Shown here in pieces: positions 53,101-61,427 of a stretch of DNA of 64,000 nt. Source of the stretch: CAWBRT01 sp963696525. GTDB taxonomy: Bacteria > Acidobacteriota > Terriglobia > Terriglobales > Acidobacteriaceae. The DNA is taken from positions 124,001 through 188,000 of the forward strand of contig CAVOKO010000011.1 of assembly GCA_963696525.1 (NCBI GenBank). Direction: 5' to 3'. The first letter of the stretch is position 1. Each line of letters opens with the position of its first letter. The notes under the pieces were generated by a model, which saw only the letters and a program-made list of their open reading frames with translations, did no database searches and was not told the DNA's origin. The position numbers and the translations under genes are program-made.

Positions 53101-53506
53101 CGCGTTCCAGTTCGTTCCTGCTTGCCCCCGCCTTTACGTTGAGCTTGACATCGAGAGCATACAACTTGAAAAAGTAACGGTGTGGCTTGCCCGCTGGGGG
53201 ACAGGGGCCACCATAACCGGTGCGCTTGAAGTCGTTCTTACCTTGGCGTGTACCATCACCGGACTCTTCCACCTTCGACACGCCCTCCGGCAATGTCGTC
53301 GCGTTGGCAGGGATGTTCCAAATGATCCAATGTGTCCACGTCCCCACGGGTGCGTCTGGATCATCCGCGATAAGCGCAAACGACTGCGTCCCGGCTGGAG
53401 CGTCATTCCAGTTCAATGCGGGTGAAACGTCAGAGCCATCGCACGTGTACTTCTTGGGAATTTCGCTACCGACCGCAAATGCCGTAGTTTTCAGAGCGAA
53501 TGACAT
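53101..53506 (-). pseudogene. YbhB/YbcL-type PEBP, 5' part cut by the transposon
   Basis: The frame starts MSFALKTTAFAVGSEIPKKYTCDGSDVSPALNWND and contains DDPDAPVGTWTHWIIWNIP and FKRTGYGGPCPPAGKPHRYFF, the ligand-binding motifs of phosphatidylethanolamine-binding proteins. It ends in RNELER at the insertion site. The rest of the protein lies at 49589-49652. GGGAGG before the ATG at 53506 supports this start, although an upstream signal-peptide form (from 53653) is possible. Without the transposon it would be 153 residues, a normal length. Confidence 0.92.
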
Positions 53507-53746
53507 GGCACGACCTCCCTGTAATGCGTAATGAGCAGAATTCACTGAGATTGGAACGGTAAGGTGGTCGAAAGAGTCCGACCCCGCACAGGTGAAAGAG
53601 AGCAGCAGTACGACGTTCGTGAGGATCAGTGGCCTGCGTGGGTGCTTGCTCATGGTGCGACCCCAGATCACAACAGTTTACCGCAGCAGGCAGATGCTGG
53701 GTGGGTACTCAGTATTGCCCGCATCTGTCAAAATGATCCCGTCCAG

Positions 53747-53944
53747 ATGAACGCCGCCGCCCATGAACGCAGCACCCCCACCGAGAGCCTCTCCGGCCTG
53801 ATTGAGCGGGTCACGTATTTCAACGAGGAAAACGGCTTCTGCGTTTTACGGCTTAAAGCACCGGGACACCGGGATGAGGTAACGGTCATCGGCTCATTAC
53901 CGTCCGTGAGCGCCGGGGAATGGCTGGCTGCCGAGGGCTGGTAG
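53747..53944 (+). pseudogene. RecD2-like helicase, N-terminal fragment
   Basis: LSGLIERVTYFNEENGFCVLRLKAPGHRDEVTVIGSLPSVSAGEWL matches the N-terminal OB-fold of the RecD2 (long RecD-like) helicase, normally over 700 residues. A stop after GEWLAAEGW leaves only 65 codons. No helicase motifs follow. It is a leftover of a deletion. Confidence 0.7.
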
Positions 53945-54043
53945 GTCAGGGACAAAGAAAAGTGCTGGTATTGGTATTCTGAAAGCCACCCCGATAGTGG
54001 GCGAGTTCTCGTTTCCGCCCGCCGAGCGAAAGGACTGAGAGAG

Positions 54044-54343
54044 ATGGTCTACGAAATGGCACAGATGACGATCAAACCTGGGATGGAATCCGCTTTCGAA
54101 CACGGCGTGGCTGAAGCAGTTCCGCTTTTTCAACGGGCACGCGGATGTCATGGTCTGCGACTTCTAAAGTGGATTGAGCAGTCCTCACGCTATACCCTGA
54201 TGGTGACGTGGGAAACCGTGGACGACCACGTAGTCCATTTTAGGCAGTCGGAAGATTATAAGGAGTGGCGACGGCTTGTCGGCGAGTGTTTTGCGAGCAA
54301 GTCACAGGTAACACATTCAGAGATCGCCGTGGCGGGATTCTGA
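54044..54343 (+). CDS. antibiotic biosynthesis monooxygenase (ABM) family protein
   Basis: The 99-residue protein has a dimeric ferredoxin-like fold: MAQMTIKPGMESAFEHGVAEAVPLFQRARGCHGLRLLKWIEQSSRYTLMVTWETVDDHVVHFRQSEDYKEWRRLVG. ABM proteins oxidise quinone-like or other aromatic substrates without cofactor. GAGAGAG lies a few bases before the ATG at 54044. It precedes the OYE-family gene in the same direction, which suggests a redox or detoxification theme. Confidence 0.8.
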   Translation: MVYEMAQMTIKPGMESAFEHGVAEAVPLFQRARGCHGLRLLKWIEQSSRYTLMVTWETVDDHVVHFRQSEDYKEWRRLVGECFASKSQVTHSEIAVAGF

Positions 54344-54485
54344 AGACATTTCCGTAGGGCGGGCGGCTTTGCTTTCTTTGTCAGCCGAATCAGGGAGGTA
54401 ACGGCATCGTGCTATGCTGCGTTTTCGTGGCTTTTTGTAATCCAGTTCACGGCGTGAGAAGCGCATCCGTTTGGGAGAAATTCTC

Positions 54486-55610
54486 GTGTCAATTCTTTTC
54501 GAACCGACCATCCTCAAAGGCATGAACTTAGCCAATCGATTTGTTCGTTCCGCCACGTGGGAGGGAATGGCAACCAGTGAAGGGATTTGCACTGGCCGAC
54601 TTACGGAGACGATGGCGAGGCTCGCCGAGGGAGGCGTCGGCCTCATCATCACCAGCCACGCTTACGTGAGCCGTGAAGGACAAGCTAGCCCATGGCAGGT
54701 GGGAATCCATGACGATACGACCATACCTGGACTCACGCAGATGGTAGATGCCGTTCATCAGCAAGGTGGCCGAATTGCTGTTCAACTTGCGCATGCCGGG
54801 GGAAGAGCCGCTACTGGCCTGTCTGGATTGAATGCTATGGGACCGTCAGTGGTTCGCAAAGATGGTACAGCGATTTGCGGGGAGATGAAACAGGAAGACA
54901 TCGCCAATGTTGTTCGTGCTTTCGGGGTTGCTGCCGCTAGAGCAAAGCGTTGTGGCTTTGACGCTATCCAAATCCACGCCGCTCACGGTTACCTCTTAAG
55001 TCAGTTTCTTTCCCCGAAGTCGAATCAGCGGTCGGATCAGTACGGCGGCACACTGGCGAATCGTAGCCGGGTGGTTCTGGAGGTGTTGCGTAGAGTACGT
55101 GAGGTCGTTGGCCGCGATTATCCGATTTTCATTAAGCTCAACTCAGAAGACTTCGTTGATGGCGGTTTTTCCGTCGAAGACATGCTCGAATTGGCAGGAT
55201 TGTTGGAAGAAGCAGGGATAGATGCCATTGAATTGAGCGGCGGCAGCACAGCCAGCGAGGCCAAGTATTCCTCGTCTCGTCCCGGCGCTGTCCCTAAAGG
55301 AGAGGCATACTACCGGGACGCGGCAAAACGCTTCAAGCGGAAAACGCGGGTTCCGCTAATTCTTGTGGGCGGAATTCGCTCCCTGGACGTCGCAGAGCAT
55401 CTCGTAGCCGAAGGAACCGCCGATTACATAGCCCTGTCCCGTCCTTTGATCTGCGAGCCTGACCTCGTGAGTCGCTGGAAAAGTGGTGATACGGCCAAAT
55501 CCGCCTGTATCTCGGACAACGGATGCTTCAATCCGGCCAGGAACGGTGAAGGACTGCGTTGCACACTTTGGGAAAGGGTGTCCAAGGAGAACGGTACGAT
55601 TGCGAAGTAG
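54486..55610 (+). CDS. Old Yellow Enzyme family NADH:flavin oxidoreductase
   Basis: The 374-residue FMN enzyme has the TIM-barrel motifs of OYE: LANRFVRSATWEGMAT, GGVGLIITSHAYVSREG, IAVQLAHAGGR, FDAIQIHAAHGYLLSQFLSPKSNQRSDQYGG (catalytic His-Ala-Ala-His with the ligand Tyr), and VGGIRS then ALSRPLICEPDL. Members reduce the C=C bond of electrophilic enones and nitro compounds with NAD(P)H. The start is the GTG at 54486 after GGGAG. It is longer in scope than needed for cluster binding: the C-terminal CISDNGCF may be a remnant of a 4Fe-4S site and is incomplete. Confidence 0.88.
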   Translation: MSILFEPTILKGMNLANRFVRSATWEGMATSEGICTGRLTETMARLAEGGVGLIITSHAYVSREGQASPWQVGIHDDTTIPGLTQMVDAVHQQGGRIAVQLAHAGGRAATGLSGLNAMGPSVVRKDGTAICGEMKQEDIANVVRAFGVAAARAKRCGFDAIQIHAAHGYLLSQFLSPKSNQRSDQYGGTLANRSRVVLEVLRRVREVVGRDYPIFIKLNSEDFVDGGFSVEDMLELAGLLEEAGIDAIELSGGSTASEAKYSSSRPGAVPKGEAYYRDAAKRFKRKTRVPLILVGGIRSLDVAEHLVAEGTADYIALSRPLICEPDLVSRWKSGDTAKSACISDNGCFNPARNGEGLRCTLWERVSKENGTIAK

Positions 55611-55698
55611 TTGCTATGTTTCGTATGCTGCGTCGGAGTTTCCTGCGGTGGTGATCCCGCTGGCGATGCATCCAATTTCATGCAAGCTCCTCAAGTGG

Positions 55699-55757
55699 AA
55701 CTTCCTTTTCAGCTCCGAACCGCTCGAATTGTACTGCTCCTGAGCAGTTTTGCAAGC
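55699..55757. repeat. dispersed 60-bp repeat, copy B, and a 15-bp tandem duplication
   Basis: About 80% identical to 47424-47483. It is followed by GCCATAGCGGTACAG and GCCATAGCGGTACTG in tandem (55756-55785). Confidence 0.5.
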
Positions 55758-55798
55758 CATAGCGGTACAGGCCATAGCGGTACTGCGAACGAAAAGAG

Positions 55799-55823
55799 AA
55801 GGCAACCAACGCGGTTGCCTTTT
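55799..55823 (+). terminator. intrinsic terminator
   Basis: AAGGCAACC, loop AACGC, GGTTGCCTT then TT form a perfect 9-bp stem with a short T run. It lies 190 nt after the OYE gene. The 390-nt gap 55611-56001 shows no gene beyond this and the repeats. Confidence 0.75.
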
Positions 55824-56001
55824 CCGTTGGCCTTTCCATTGAACGTGCGGCCGAGCTGGCCGACCTTGAGCTGTCGGAGTGGTGCGACTTGGAGGACGGC
55901 TGGGTTCCGAACAACGAATCGAAGCTGCTGCGTTTGATTGCTGGGGCTCTGGATGCCTGCTCGGGCGTGTCTCCGTTGCCATCTGGCAACTGTCTCTTGC
56001 G

Positions 56002-56403
56002 CTACGGCTTTATGATGAAAGAGGGCCAGCCAGAGAAGGTTTTCTGCTCAAACTGCGGCTTACCATCTTCACTTGTAGGACGAGGAGACGGGCGAAGTGA
56101 AGCCGTCACGCGTGACAACAATTGCCTTCCTGATTGGCTCGTTGATAGTCTTTTCATCCGAGAGTCACGCTCCTGGGTCAATAGCTCGGCCTGTACCAGC
56201 GATCCAACGAGCTTGCTGACTACGTCTTTCCGCAAAGCTGTGGCATCGACCACCGCTTTCTGGGATACTCCCAAAGCTGTATTGGCCATTGTCAGTACAA
56301 AGACCACGCGGCCAGCGTTGCCCGGAATCCCAGATTCCTGGAGTACACGTTCCACTTGGATGGCCTGCTCCGCGAACTTCCTGGTAATGTCGATAGTTGC
56401 CAT
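56002..56403 (-). CDS. MarR-like winged-helix protein
   Basis: The 133-residue protein has a helix-turn-helix and wing: VFVLTMANTALGVSQKAVVDATALRKDVVSKLVGSLVQAELLTQERDSRMKRL. SGRQLLSRV and a basic C-terminal tail follow. It is probably a DNA-binding regulator. The ATG at 56403 lacks a clear ribosome-binding site. It is divergent from the DUF4242 gene at 56608, which it may regulate. Confidence 0.68.
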   Translation of the reverse strand: MATIDITRKFAEQAIQVERVLQESGIPGNAGRVVFVLTMANTALGVSQKAVVDATALRKDVVSKLVGSLVQAELLTQERDSRMKRLSTSQSGRQLLSRVTASLRPSPRPTSEDGKPQFEQKTFSGWPSFIIKP

Positions 56404-56607
56404 ATCGCAACAATGCCGGGTTCGGCCAGCAATAGCAAATGATTTCTGTCACCCTGCTTCGTGATGACAGGCGAGGACTGAAGAATACGACCATGAAGTC
56501 CCCATAGTTGCCAACTCGCAACTCTTGGATTCCTGTGCAGATGTCCATCAGAATGAAGGCAGCCCATAACGGCTCGATGGGCAACTAATCTTCGCTAGGA
56601 GGAGATC

Positions 56608-56904
56608 ATGCCTAAGTACGTCATCGAGCGCGACATTCCTTCAGCGGGTACCCTGAACCCAGAACAGCTTCAGGGCATTTCACAGAAGTCCTGCGATGTG
56701 CTCCGCGAAATGGGGCCGCAGATTCAATGGGTCGAGAGTTACGTAAGTCAAGATAAGGTCTATTGCGTGTACATCGCACCCAATGAAGCAGCGATACGTG
56801 AGCACGCCAAGCGCGGCGGGTTTCCAGCCAACCGGATTTCAGAGATCAAGACGGTCATTGATCCAACTACAGCCGAACCTTCGCAGGCGAAACGAGCAGC
56901 GTAA
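56608..56904 (+). CDS. DUF4242 family protein
   Basis: The 98-residue protein MPKYVIERDIPSAGTLNPEQLQGISQKSCDVLREMGPQIQWVESYV ... VYIAPNEAAIREHAKRGGFPANRI matches DUF4242, whose SCO4226 member binds nickel. AGGAGG before the ATG supports the start. The family is small and cytoplasmic; the biochemical role is unknown. Confidence 0.88.
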   Translation: MPKYVIERDIPSAGTLNPEQLQGISQKSCDVLREMGPQIQWVESYVSQDKVYCVYIAPNEAAIREHAKRGGFPANRISEIKTVIDPTTAEPSQAKRAA

Positions 56905-56970
56905 GCGGTTGTCGGAATTTCCAATCTCAATCGATCAGCGGGGAACATATCTGAGCGGCAACTTCGGCTC

Positions 56971-57723
56971 TCACCCCGCCAAAATGCGCTGCACAAAGCC
57001 CTGCATGCGCTCGTAGTGCGAGCCAGCCCCGTAGATACGATTGCATGTTGGGCAAATGTGAAATTCGTCGTAATGTTGGCGTGTTTTCGGTTGCAGCCGT
57101 TCGAGAATGGCCGCTTTGGGGACGGCATCCAAGAGCGTGTTGCAACGCAGGCAGCGACGAAATGGGGAGACGGCAGAGAACAAATCGAATCGCCTGACGA
57201 CCTCTACCGTCTGTTCCCTTGGCTCCGTCGCCCTGACGAAGTAGCCGTAAATGACCTCACTCCGCTTCAGGACCCCGGTATCGCGGGTGAGAAGAATCCG
57301 TCGTTCATCATGGGAGGTTTGCGCCAGCGCCTTGTCTTCGCAGTTGGTCTGGTATAAAGCATCGAAGCCCAGCAGGCGCAGGTATGTCGCCAGCCGTCCA
57401 AGGTGCGTATCCAGAACAAACAGAAAATCTCTCAGCGGCGTGCGCAATTGCGGCAGAATGCTGATGTCCACTGACCTGAATGCAGGGTAAATGCTGATTC
57501 GATTGCCGTTCTGCACGACACGTGAGAAATCTACGGGCGTTCCATTGAGCACGATGAGATCGACTTCCGTGTGCGGCACGCCCATCGACTCGATCATGTC
57601 CTTCACGGAGGCTGGCAGTTCAAAGCTGTGGTCGATCGGCACGGAACGGCGATGTGGAGGAAGGAAATCGTTCAGTTCGGCGTAGAACCGAAAAACTGCT
57701 TGCCTTTTGGGGAAGGCTAACAT
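56971..57723 (-). CDS. Mut7-C RNase-fold protein with ubiquitin-like N-terminus
   Basis: The 250-residue protein begins with a ubiquitin-like beta-grasp (VFRFYAELNDFLPPHRRSVPIDHSFE ... VDLIVLNGTPVDFS). The Mut7-C PIN-type RNase domain follows (FLFVLDTHLGRLATYLRLLGFDALYQTNCEDKALAQ), with RRILLTRDTGVLKR and a zinc ribbon CLRCNTLL ... CPTCNRIY. The combination is a known architecture, probably an RNA-processing or toxin-like nuclease. ATG at 57723 is chosen; the longer frame has no conserved sequence. It lies in an operon with two small genes upstream (58168-57768). Confidence 0.85.
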   Translation of the reverse strand: MLAFPKRQAVFRFYAELNDFLPPHRRSVPIDHSFELPASVKDMIESMGVPHTEVDLIVLNGTPVDFSRVVQNGNRISIYPAFRSVDISILPQLRTPLRDFLFVLDTHLGRLATYLRLLGFDALYQTNCEDKALAQTSHDERRILLTRDTGVLKRSEVIYGYFVRATEPREQTVEVVRRFDLFSAVSPFRRCLRCNTLLDAVPKAAILERLQPKTRQHYDEFHICPTCNRIYGAGSHYERMQGFVQRILAG

Positions 57724-57767
57724 TGACTCACGCTTCACTCGCAGGCGTGGGGGAGAGCCCCTGACCT

Positions 57768-57959
57768 TCAACTTACTGGCTTTGCCTGTTCCACCTCTCT
57801 CGTCTGAGCGATGGGAATGCGTACCGCCGGTCCTACCATAGGGTGCACCCGAGCCCACTTGAGGTCAGCCTTTTCCAGATAGCCGACCCTCCAAAATCCC
57901 CCACGCTCATCAAAGTACTGGATAGCAACAGCATTCATCTCGCGCCCCCGGAGTTTCAT
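57768..57959 (-). CDS. small hypothetical protein, coupled gene
   Basis: MKLRGREMNAVAIQYFDERGGFWRVGYLEK begins a 63-residue protein. Its ATG overlaps the stop of the upstream gene by four bases (ATGA). No family is recognised. It ends 45 nt before the Mut7-C start. Confidence 0.55.
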   Translation of the reverse strand: MKLRGREMNAVAIQYFDERGGFWRVGYLEKADLKWARVHPMVGPAVRIPIAQTREVEQAKPVS

Positions 57960-58168
57960 TTCTGATTTCCTCGATTGCTGACTGTTGTCGGCCACCGCCG
58001 ATCAATCTCATTCATGATTTCCTCAGCCCATCGGATCGCATCGCTGATGGCCGTAATGGTGGCAGGCACCCGAGCCCCGCCGTCGTACTGTGCCAGCTTC
58101 CTCGCTGCCAAAATGCTGGCGGCGATCAGCAGAACACGTTTGCGACCTTCGTCCATGGAGTTCGCCAT
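57956..58168 (-). CDS. small hypothetical protein, first of the operon
   Basis: The 70-residue protein (MANSMDEGRKRVLLIAASIL ... VPATITAISDAIRWAEEIM) is helical and not recognised. Its stop overlaps the next ATG, so translation is coupled. It heads the 58168-56971 operon. Confidence 0.55.
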   Translation of the reverse strand: MANSMDEGRKRVLLIAASILAARKLAQYDGGARVPATITAISDAIRWAEEIMNEIDRRWPTTVSNRGNQK

Positions 58169-58408
58169 CTGGAGACCCGTTGGGAATCGAGTCTAGCACT
58201 TTCGCTTTTTATTCGCTACGAGGAAAACGTGGCCATCAGAGCAGGGACATGTTCACCGTGGGTCGGCGAGACGGCTTCGCCGCTGGGGCAAAGCGGGGGC
58301 GCAACGCTGAAATCTCGGTACAACTTCGGTACAACTGAGGAGAGAGAAAGAATGGCTTTCTGGTTCCTAGGCGACACCAGATAAAGCACTTGGAGTTTTT
58401 GAATTTCA

Positions 58409-58456
58409 TGGTTCGGGACCAGGGGGTCGGAGGTTCAAATCCTCTCTCCCCGGCCA
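58409..58456 (+). tRNA. tRNA-Pro (CGG-like) 3' fragment, probable attachment scar
   Basis: The anticodon-loop segment GGTTCGGGACC is followed by a T arm GGAGGTTCAAATCCTCT and an acceptor strand CTCCCCG-G-CCA at 58446-58456. The 5' half (D arm and acceptor 5' strand) is absent. Such 3'-terminal tRNA copies arise at att sites of integrated islands. The 450-nt gap 58169-58619 holds no other gene. Confidence 0.7.
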
Positions 58457-58619
58457 ATAAGATAGCAGTTATCCTTTCAGCGGTTTACAAGCATACCTAT
58501 CCGTCAGTTTAGAACTCGTCGAGAATATCTAATGATTCCCCACCCTTAGCAGCTGTCTTTCTGGCATAAGTCCCAAGTAGTCGCCGATCCGGAAACTGAC
58601 CCATCACCGCAAACCAAGT

Positions 58620-59645
58620 TTACCGGGCAGCAGCTTGTTGCCTGGAGCGCGCCATGCGGCATACCAGGGCAAAGGCGTTGCGGAGTGAACCGGGGTTGGC
58701 GCGACCCTTGCCCACGATATCGAAACCGGTGCCGTGAGCGGTGGTGGCGATTGGAATCGGCAGCCCGCCCAGCACGGTAACGCCGCGCCAGAATCCCATG
58801 AGTTTCATGGCAATCTGTCCCTGGTCGTGGTACATGGTGACGATCGCGTCGTATTCTTTGTTTTCGCCCTGCACCTTCAAAAAAATCGTATCGGCGGGAA
58901 ACGGGCCGGCCACTCGCATTCCCTGCTGCCGCAGACGCTCAACGGCCGGAGCAATGATGTCGATCTCCTCGCGGCCGCAGTTCCCATTGTCTCCGTTATG
59001 CGGATTGAGTCCGCAGACCGCTATCCGCGGCTCCTCCAGGCCTGTCTGCCGCAAGGCCCGGTGGGTCAAGTCGGCAATCGAGAGGATCGCCTCCTGCGTC
59101 AGCCGCGAGGACACATCCCGGATCGCCACATGGGAAGTGACGCGGGAGGTCCAGAGATCGTCCAGCACATTGAATTCACAGAATGGACCGCTATGGCCGA
59201 GTTGCTCGGCGAACCACGGCAGCTCTCCTTTGGATTTCATCCCGGCCAGATGAAGCGAAGTCTTGTTGAGTGGCGCGTAGACGATTCCATCCACCTTGCC
59301 TGCCTGCGCCTGGGAAATCGCGACTCTTAGCGTATCCAGACAATAACGTCCCCCAGCTTCGCTTGGCTGCCCGAACGCAAAGGCGCCCGAGGTGTCTCCG
59401 CGGAAGTCGTAGAGTGCTGGGACATCGCCGGTGGCCTCGCTGAAAGCATCGGGCGAAGCGATCACGCTGTACGGAAACCGGACCCCGGCATAGTGCATGC
59501 CCTGTTCCGCCTCGGCGCGGTCGGCAATCAATATAATATTGGCCTGTTGGCGCAGGGTGACGTCGGCCAACACCTTGGCAGTGATCTCGGGGCCAATCCC
59601 GGCGGGATCGCCGAGCACCATTGCAATGCGGAGCTTGGTTGTCAT
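58620..59645 (-). CDS. PdxA-family dehydrogenase
   Basis: The 341-residue protein has the PdxA core: MVLGDPAGIGPEITAKVL, DGIVYAPLNKTSLHLAGMKSKG, GLNPHNGDNGNCGREE (metal site), DTIFLKVQGENKEYDAIVTMYHDQGQIAMKLMGF, and GTGFDIVGKGRANPGS. PdxA oxidises 4-phosphohydroxy-L-threonine for vitamin B6; the related PdxA2 acts on 4-phospho-D-threonate or -erythronate in sugar-acid catabolism. Its position beside a sugar-acid-type MFS transporter and a carboligase favours the catabolic branch, by inference. The start at 59645 is normal. Confidence 0.85.
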   Translation of the reverse strand: MTTKLRIAMVLGDPAGIGPEITAKVLADVTLRQQANIILIADRAEAEQGMHYAGVRFPYSVIASPDAFSEATGDVPALYDFRGDTSGAFAFGQPSEAGGRYCLDTLRVAISQAQAGKVDGIVYAPLNKTSLHLAGMKSKGELPWFAEQLGHSGPFCEFNVLDDLWTSRVTSHVAIRDVSSRLTQEAILSIADLTHRALRQTGLEEPRIAVCGLNPHNGDNGNCGREEIDIIAPAVERLRQQGMRVAGPFPADTIFLKVQGENKEYDAIVTMYHDQGQIAMKLMGFWRGVTVLGGLPIPIATTAHGTGFDIVGKGRANPGSLRNAFALVCRMARSRQQAAAR

Positions 59646-59713
59646 AGCACTTCCTTTTACTTGTTCTTGCTCGCGCCCTCACCCGGACGCGGGGTCCTAT
59701 TTGCACTTTATGC

Positions 59714-60994
59714 TCACGCTCCGGCTGGCGCTGATTTCGCTTCGACGGCTTCGGCCAGCGGCCGCTCAGGGTGCATGGTGAACGCCAAGGCGGTACCAAA
59801 CAGCATCAGCACCATGGACCCGTAGAATGGAAGCGTCCAACTGCCGGTCTTGTCCACAATATAACCAAAAAGCAAAGGCGAAATGATGGCTGCGAGCGCC
59901 GCGCCCATATTCATTACCGCACTTGCCGTACCGGAAAACTTCGGCGCAATGTCCATGGGAACCGCCCACATCGGCCCGATCGTCATCTCCGCCCAAAAGA
60001 ACGCCGAGCTTAGACAAAGTGCCACCAGCGTGACGTTACGCGTGTGCATGATGGGCGCCACCGACAGGCAACATAGCAGCATGGAAGCGGCGATCACGTA
60101 AGTGCGCGCGATCTTCGCGTCTTTCGTCTTGTGGAACAGCCAGTCGCTGACGACCCCGCCCAGCGTGTCGCCGATCACACCCGCGAAGAAGACGGAGGAG
60201 GCGAACAAGGCGGAGTTTTTCAGGTTGAGATGAAACTGCGCGTTGAAGAATGAAGGCAGCCATCCCATGAACATGTAGAGCGTCCATCCGTAGCAGAAAT
60301 ACACCACGACAACCGGAAACATCCGCTTCAGCACAGGCTTCCACGGAACCACGATCTTTTCTTTTTTCTTGCTGATCTTTGGCAGGATTGCAAGCTCTTC
60401 CTGCGTGATGCCCTTGTGGTTTGCCGGATTGTCACGGAAGTATAGAGCCCATCCGAGCGCCCAGGCGGTGCTGAGGATGCCTAACATAACGAACGATGCA
60501 CGCCAGGAGAACGCGGCGATCAGGGTAGCGACAAACCACGGAGTTATGGAATTACCCAGACGGGCAAACGAGTGGACGAGGCCCTGCGCGAACCCTCGCT
60601 TCCCGACCGGAGTCCACGAAGCCATGGCGCGAGTCGCGGTGGGAAACGTGGCGCCTTCGCCAAGACCCAGCAGCAAGCGGGCGGCGATCATCCACGCGAA
60701 GGTGTGAACCAGGCCCATAAGAATGGTGGACGTCGCCCAAAGCAGACCGCAAACAGTCAGAACTTTATGGGCGCCGTAGCGATCGGCGAGCCAGCCTCCC
60801 AGGATTTGGAATACGAAATAGGGATAGGCGAAGGCCGAGAACAGGAACCCGACCTGCATATTATTGAGCGCAAATTCCTTGCGAAAGGCACTGACCGCGG
60901 TGGCGACGTTGACCCGGTCAACATAGGTAAGGAAGTACATCAGGCAGAGCAAAAAAAGGACAATATTGGTGGCCCTGAAAATACGGCGCGTCAT
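59714..60994 (-). CDS. MFS transporter, anion:cation symporter (ACS) type
   Basis: The 426-residue protein has about twelve membrane segments with the ACS-type signatures TYVDRVNVATAVSAFRKEFALNNMQVGFLFSAFAYPYFVFQILGGWLADRYGAHKV and GEGATFPTATRAMASWTP. Such transporters import hexuronates, galactonate, glucarate or tartrate-like acids with protons. Its stop lies 68 nt before the PdxA start on the same strand, so they are probably cotranscribed. Substrate is inferred to be a small organic or sugar acid. Confidence 0.85.
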   Translation of the reverse strand: MTRRIFRATNIVLFLLCLMYFLTYVDRVNVATAVSAFRKEFALNNMQVGFLFSAFAYPYFVFQILGGWLADRYGAHKVLTVCGLLWATSTILMGLVHTFAWMIAARLLLGLGEGATFPTATRAMASWTPVGKRGFAQGLVHSFARLGNSITPWFVATLIAAFSWRASFVMLGILSTAWALGWALYFRDNPANHKGITQEELAILPKISKKKEKIVVPWKPVLKRMFPVVVVYFCYGWTLYMFMGWLPSFFNAQFHLNLKNSALFASSVFFAGVIGDTLGGVVSDWLFHKTKDAKIARTYVIAASMLLCCLSVAPIMHTRNVTLVALCLSSAFFWAEMTIGPMWAVPMDIAPKFSGTASAVMNMGAALAAIISPLLFGYIVDKTGSWTLPFYGSMVLMLFGTALAFTMHPERPLAEAVEAKSAPAGA

Positions 60995-61352
60995 AATCCC
61001 TCATCGATGATTTGTGGATGGTTTCATCATATCCGGTTTGGTTCGGGAAACCCAAAAAACAGAATTCCGGGCCGGGTGCCCAGGCGTCCACACCTCGATT
61101 CGACGATCCCAGCCTCACCCGCCGGGCCCCTTCTTCCCACCCCAACAAGCCACCCGCAGGCTTGTCGGGGGCCCCGGCTTCGGGCCGTTTTCCCGCCGCC
61201 TTGTGAAGCCGTGTCGTTCAAAGTATTATGAATGAAACCAGCGCTAGCAAGATGATCTTCGCTGCCGCAATCCGGGCGCGCCGCCGCCATTGGCCTGCGC
61301 ACATTGGGTTGTGATGTTTGTCCTAGAGATGATGTCCATCGATGTAAGACCC

Positions 61353-61410
61353 TGTTAAGATGGCCGCAAAGTTCCAAATTGCACAAAGTCCAATAAGCGC
61401 AAAGTTCTAA
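61353..61410 (+). promoter_or_regulatory. extended -10 and three CAAAGTTC direct repeats before the carboligase gene
   Basis: TGT+TAAGAT (61353-61361) could be a promoter. CGCAAAGTTCCAA (61365), GCACAAAGTCCAA (61381) and GCGCAAAGTTCTAA (61397) recur every 16-17 nt and end 17 nt before the ATG. They look like an operator for a regulator binding successive turns. The remaining divergent gap 60995-61352 shows no gene. Confidence 0.45.
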
Positions 61411-61427
61411 TTACATGAGAGGAATTC

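Noticed and set aside
55889..56464. 191-codon plus-strand frame
   Set aside because: Antisense to the MarR-like gene, which has a recognisable helix-turn-helix; the plus frame has none.
58236..58457. Minus-strand frame starting MAGERGFEPPTPWSRT
   Set aside because: This peptide is the well-known spurious translation antisense to a tRNA 3' end and overlaps the tRNA-Pro fragment.
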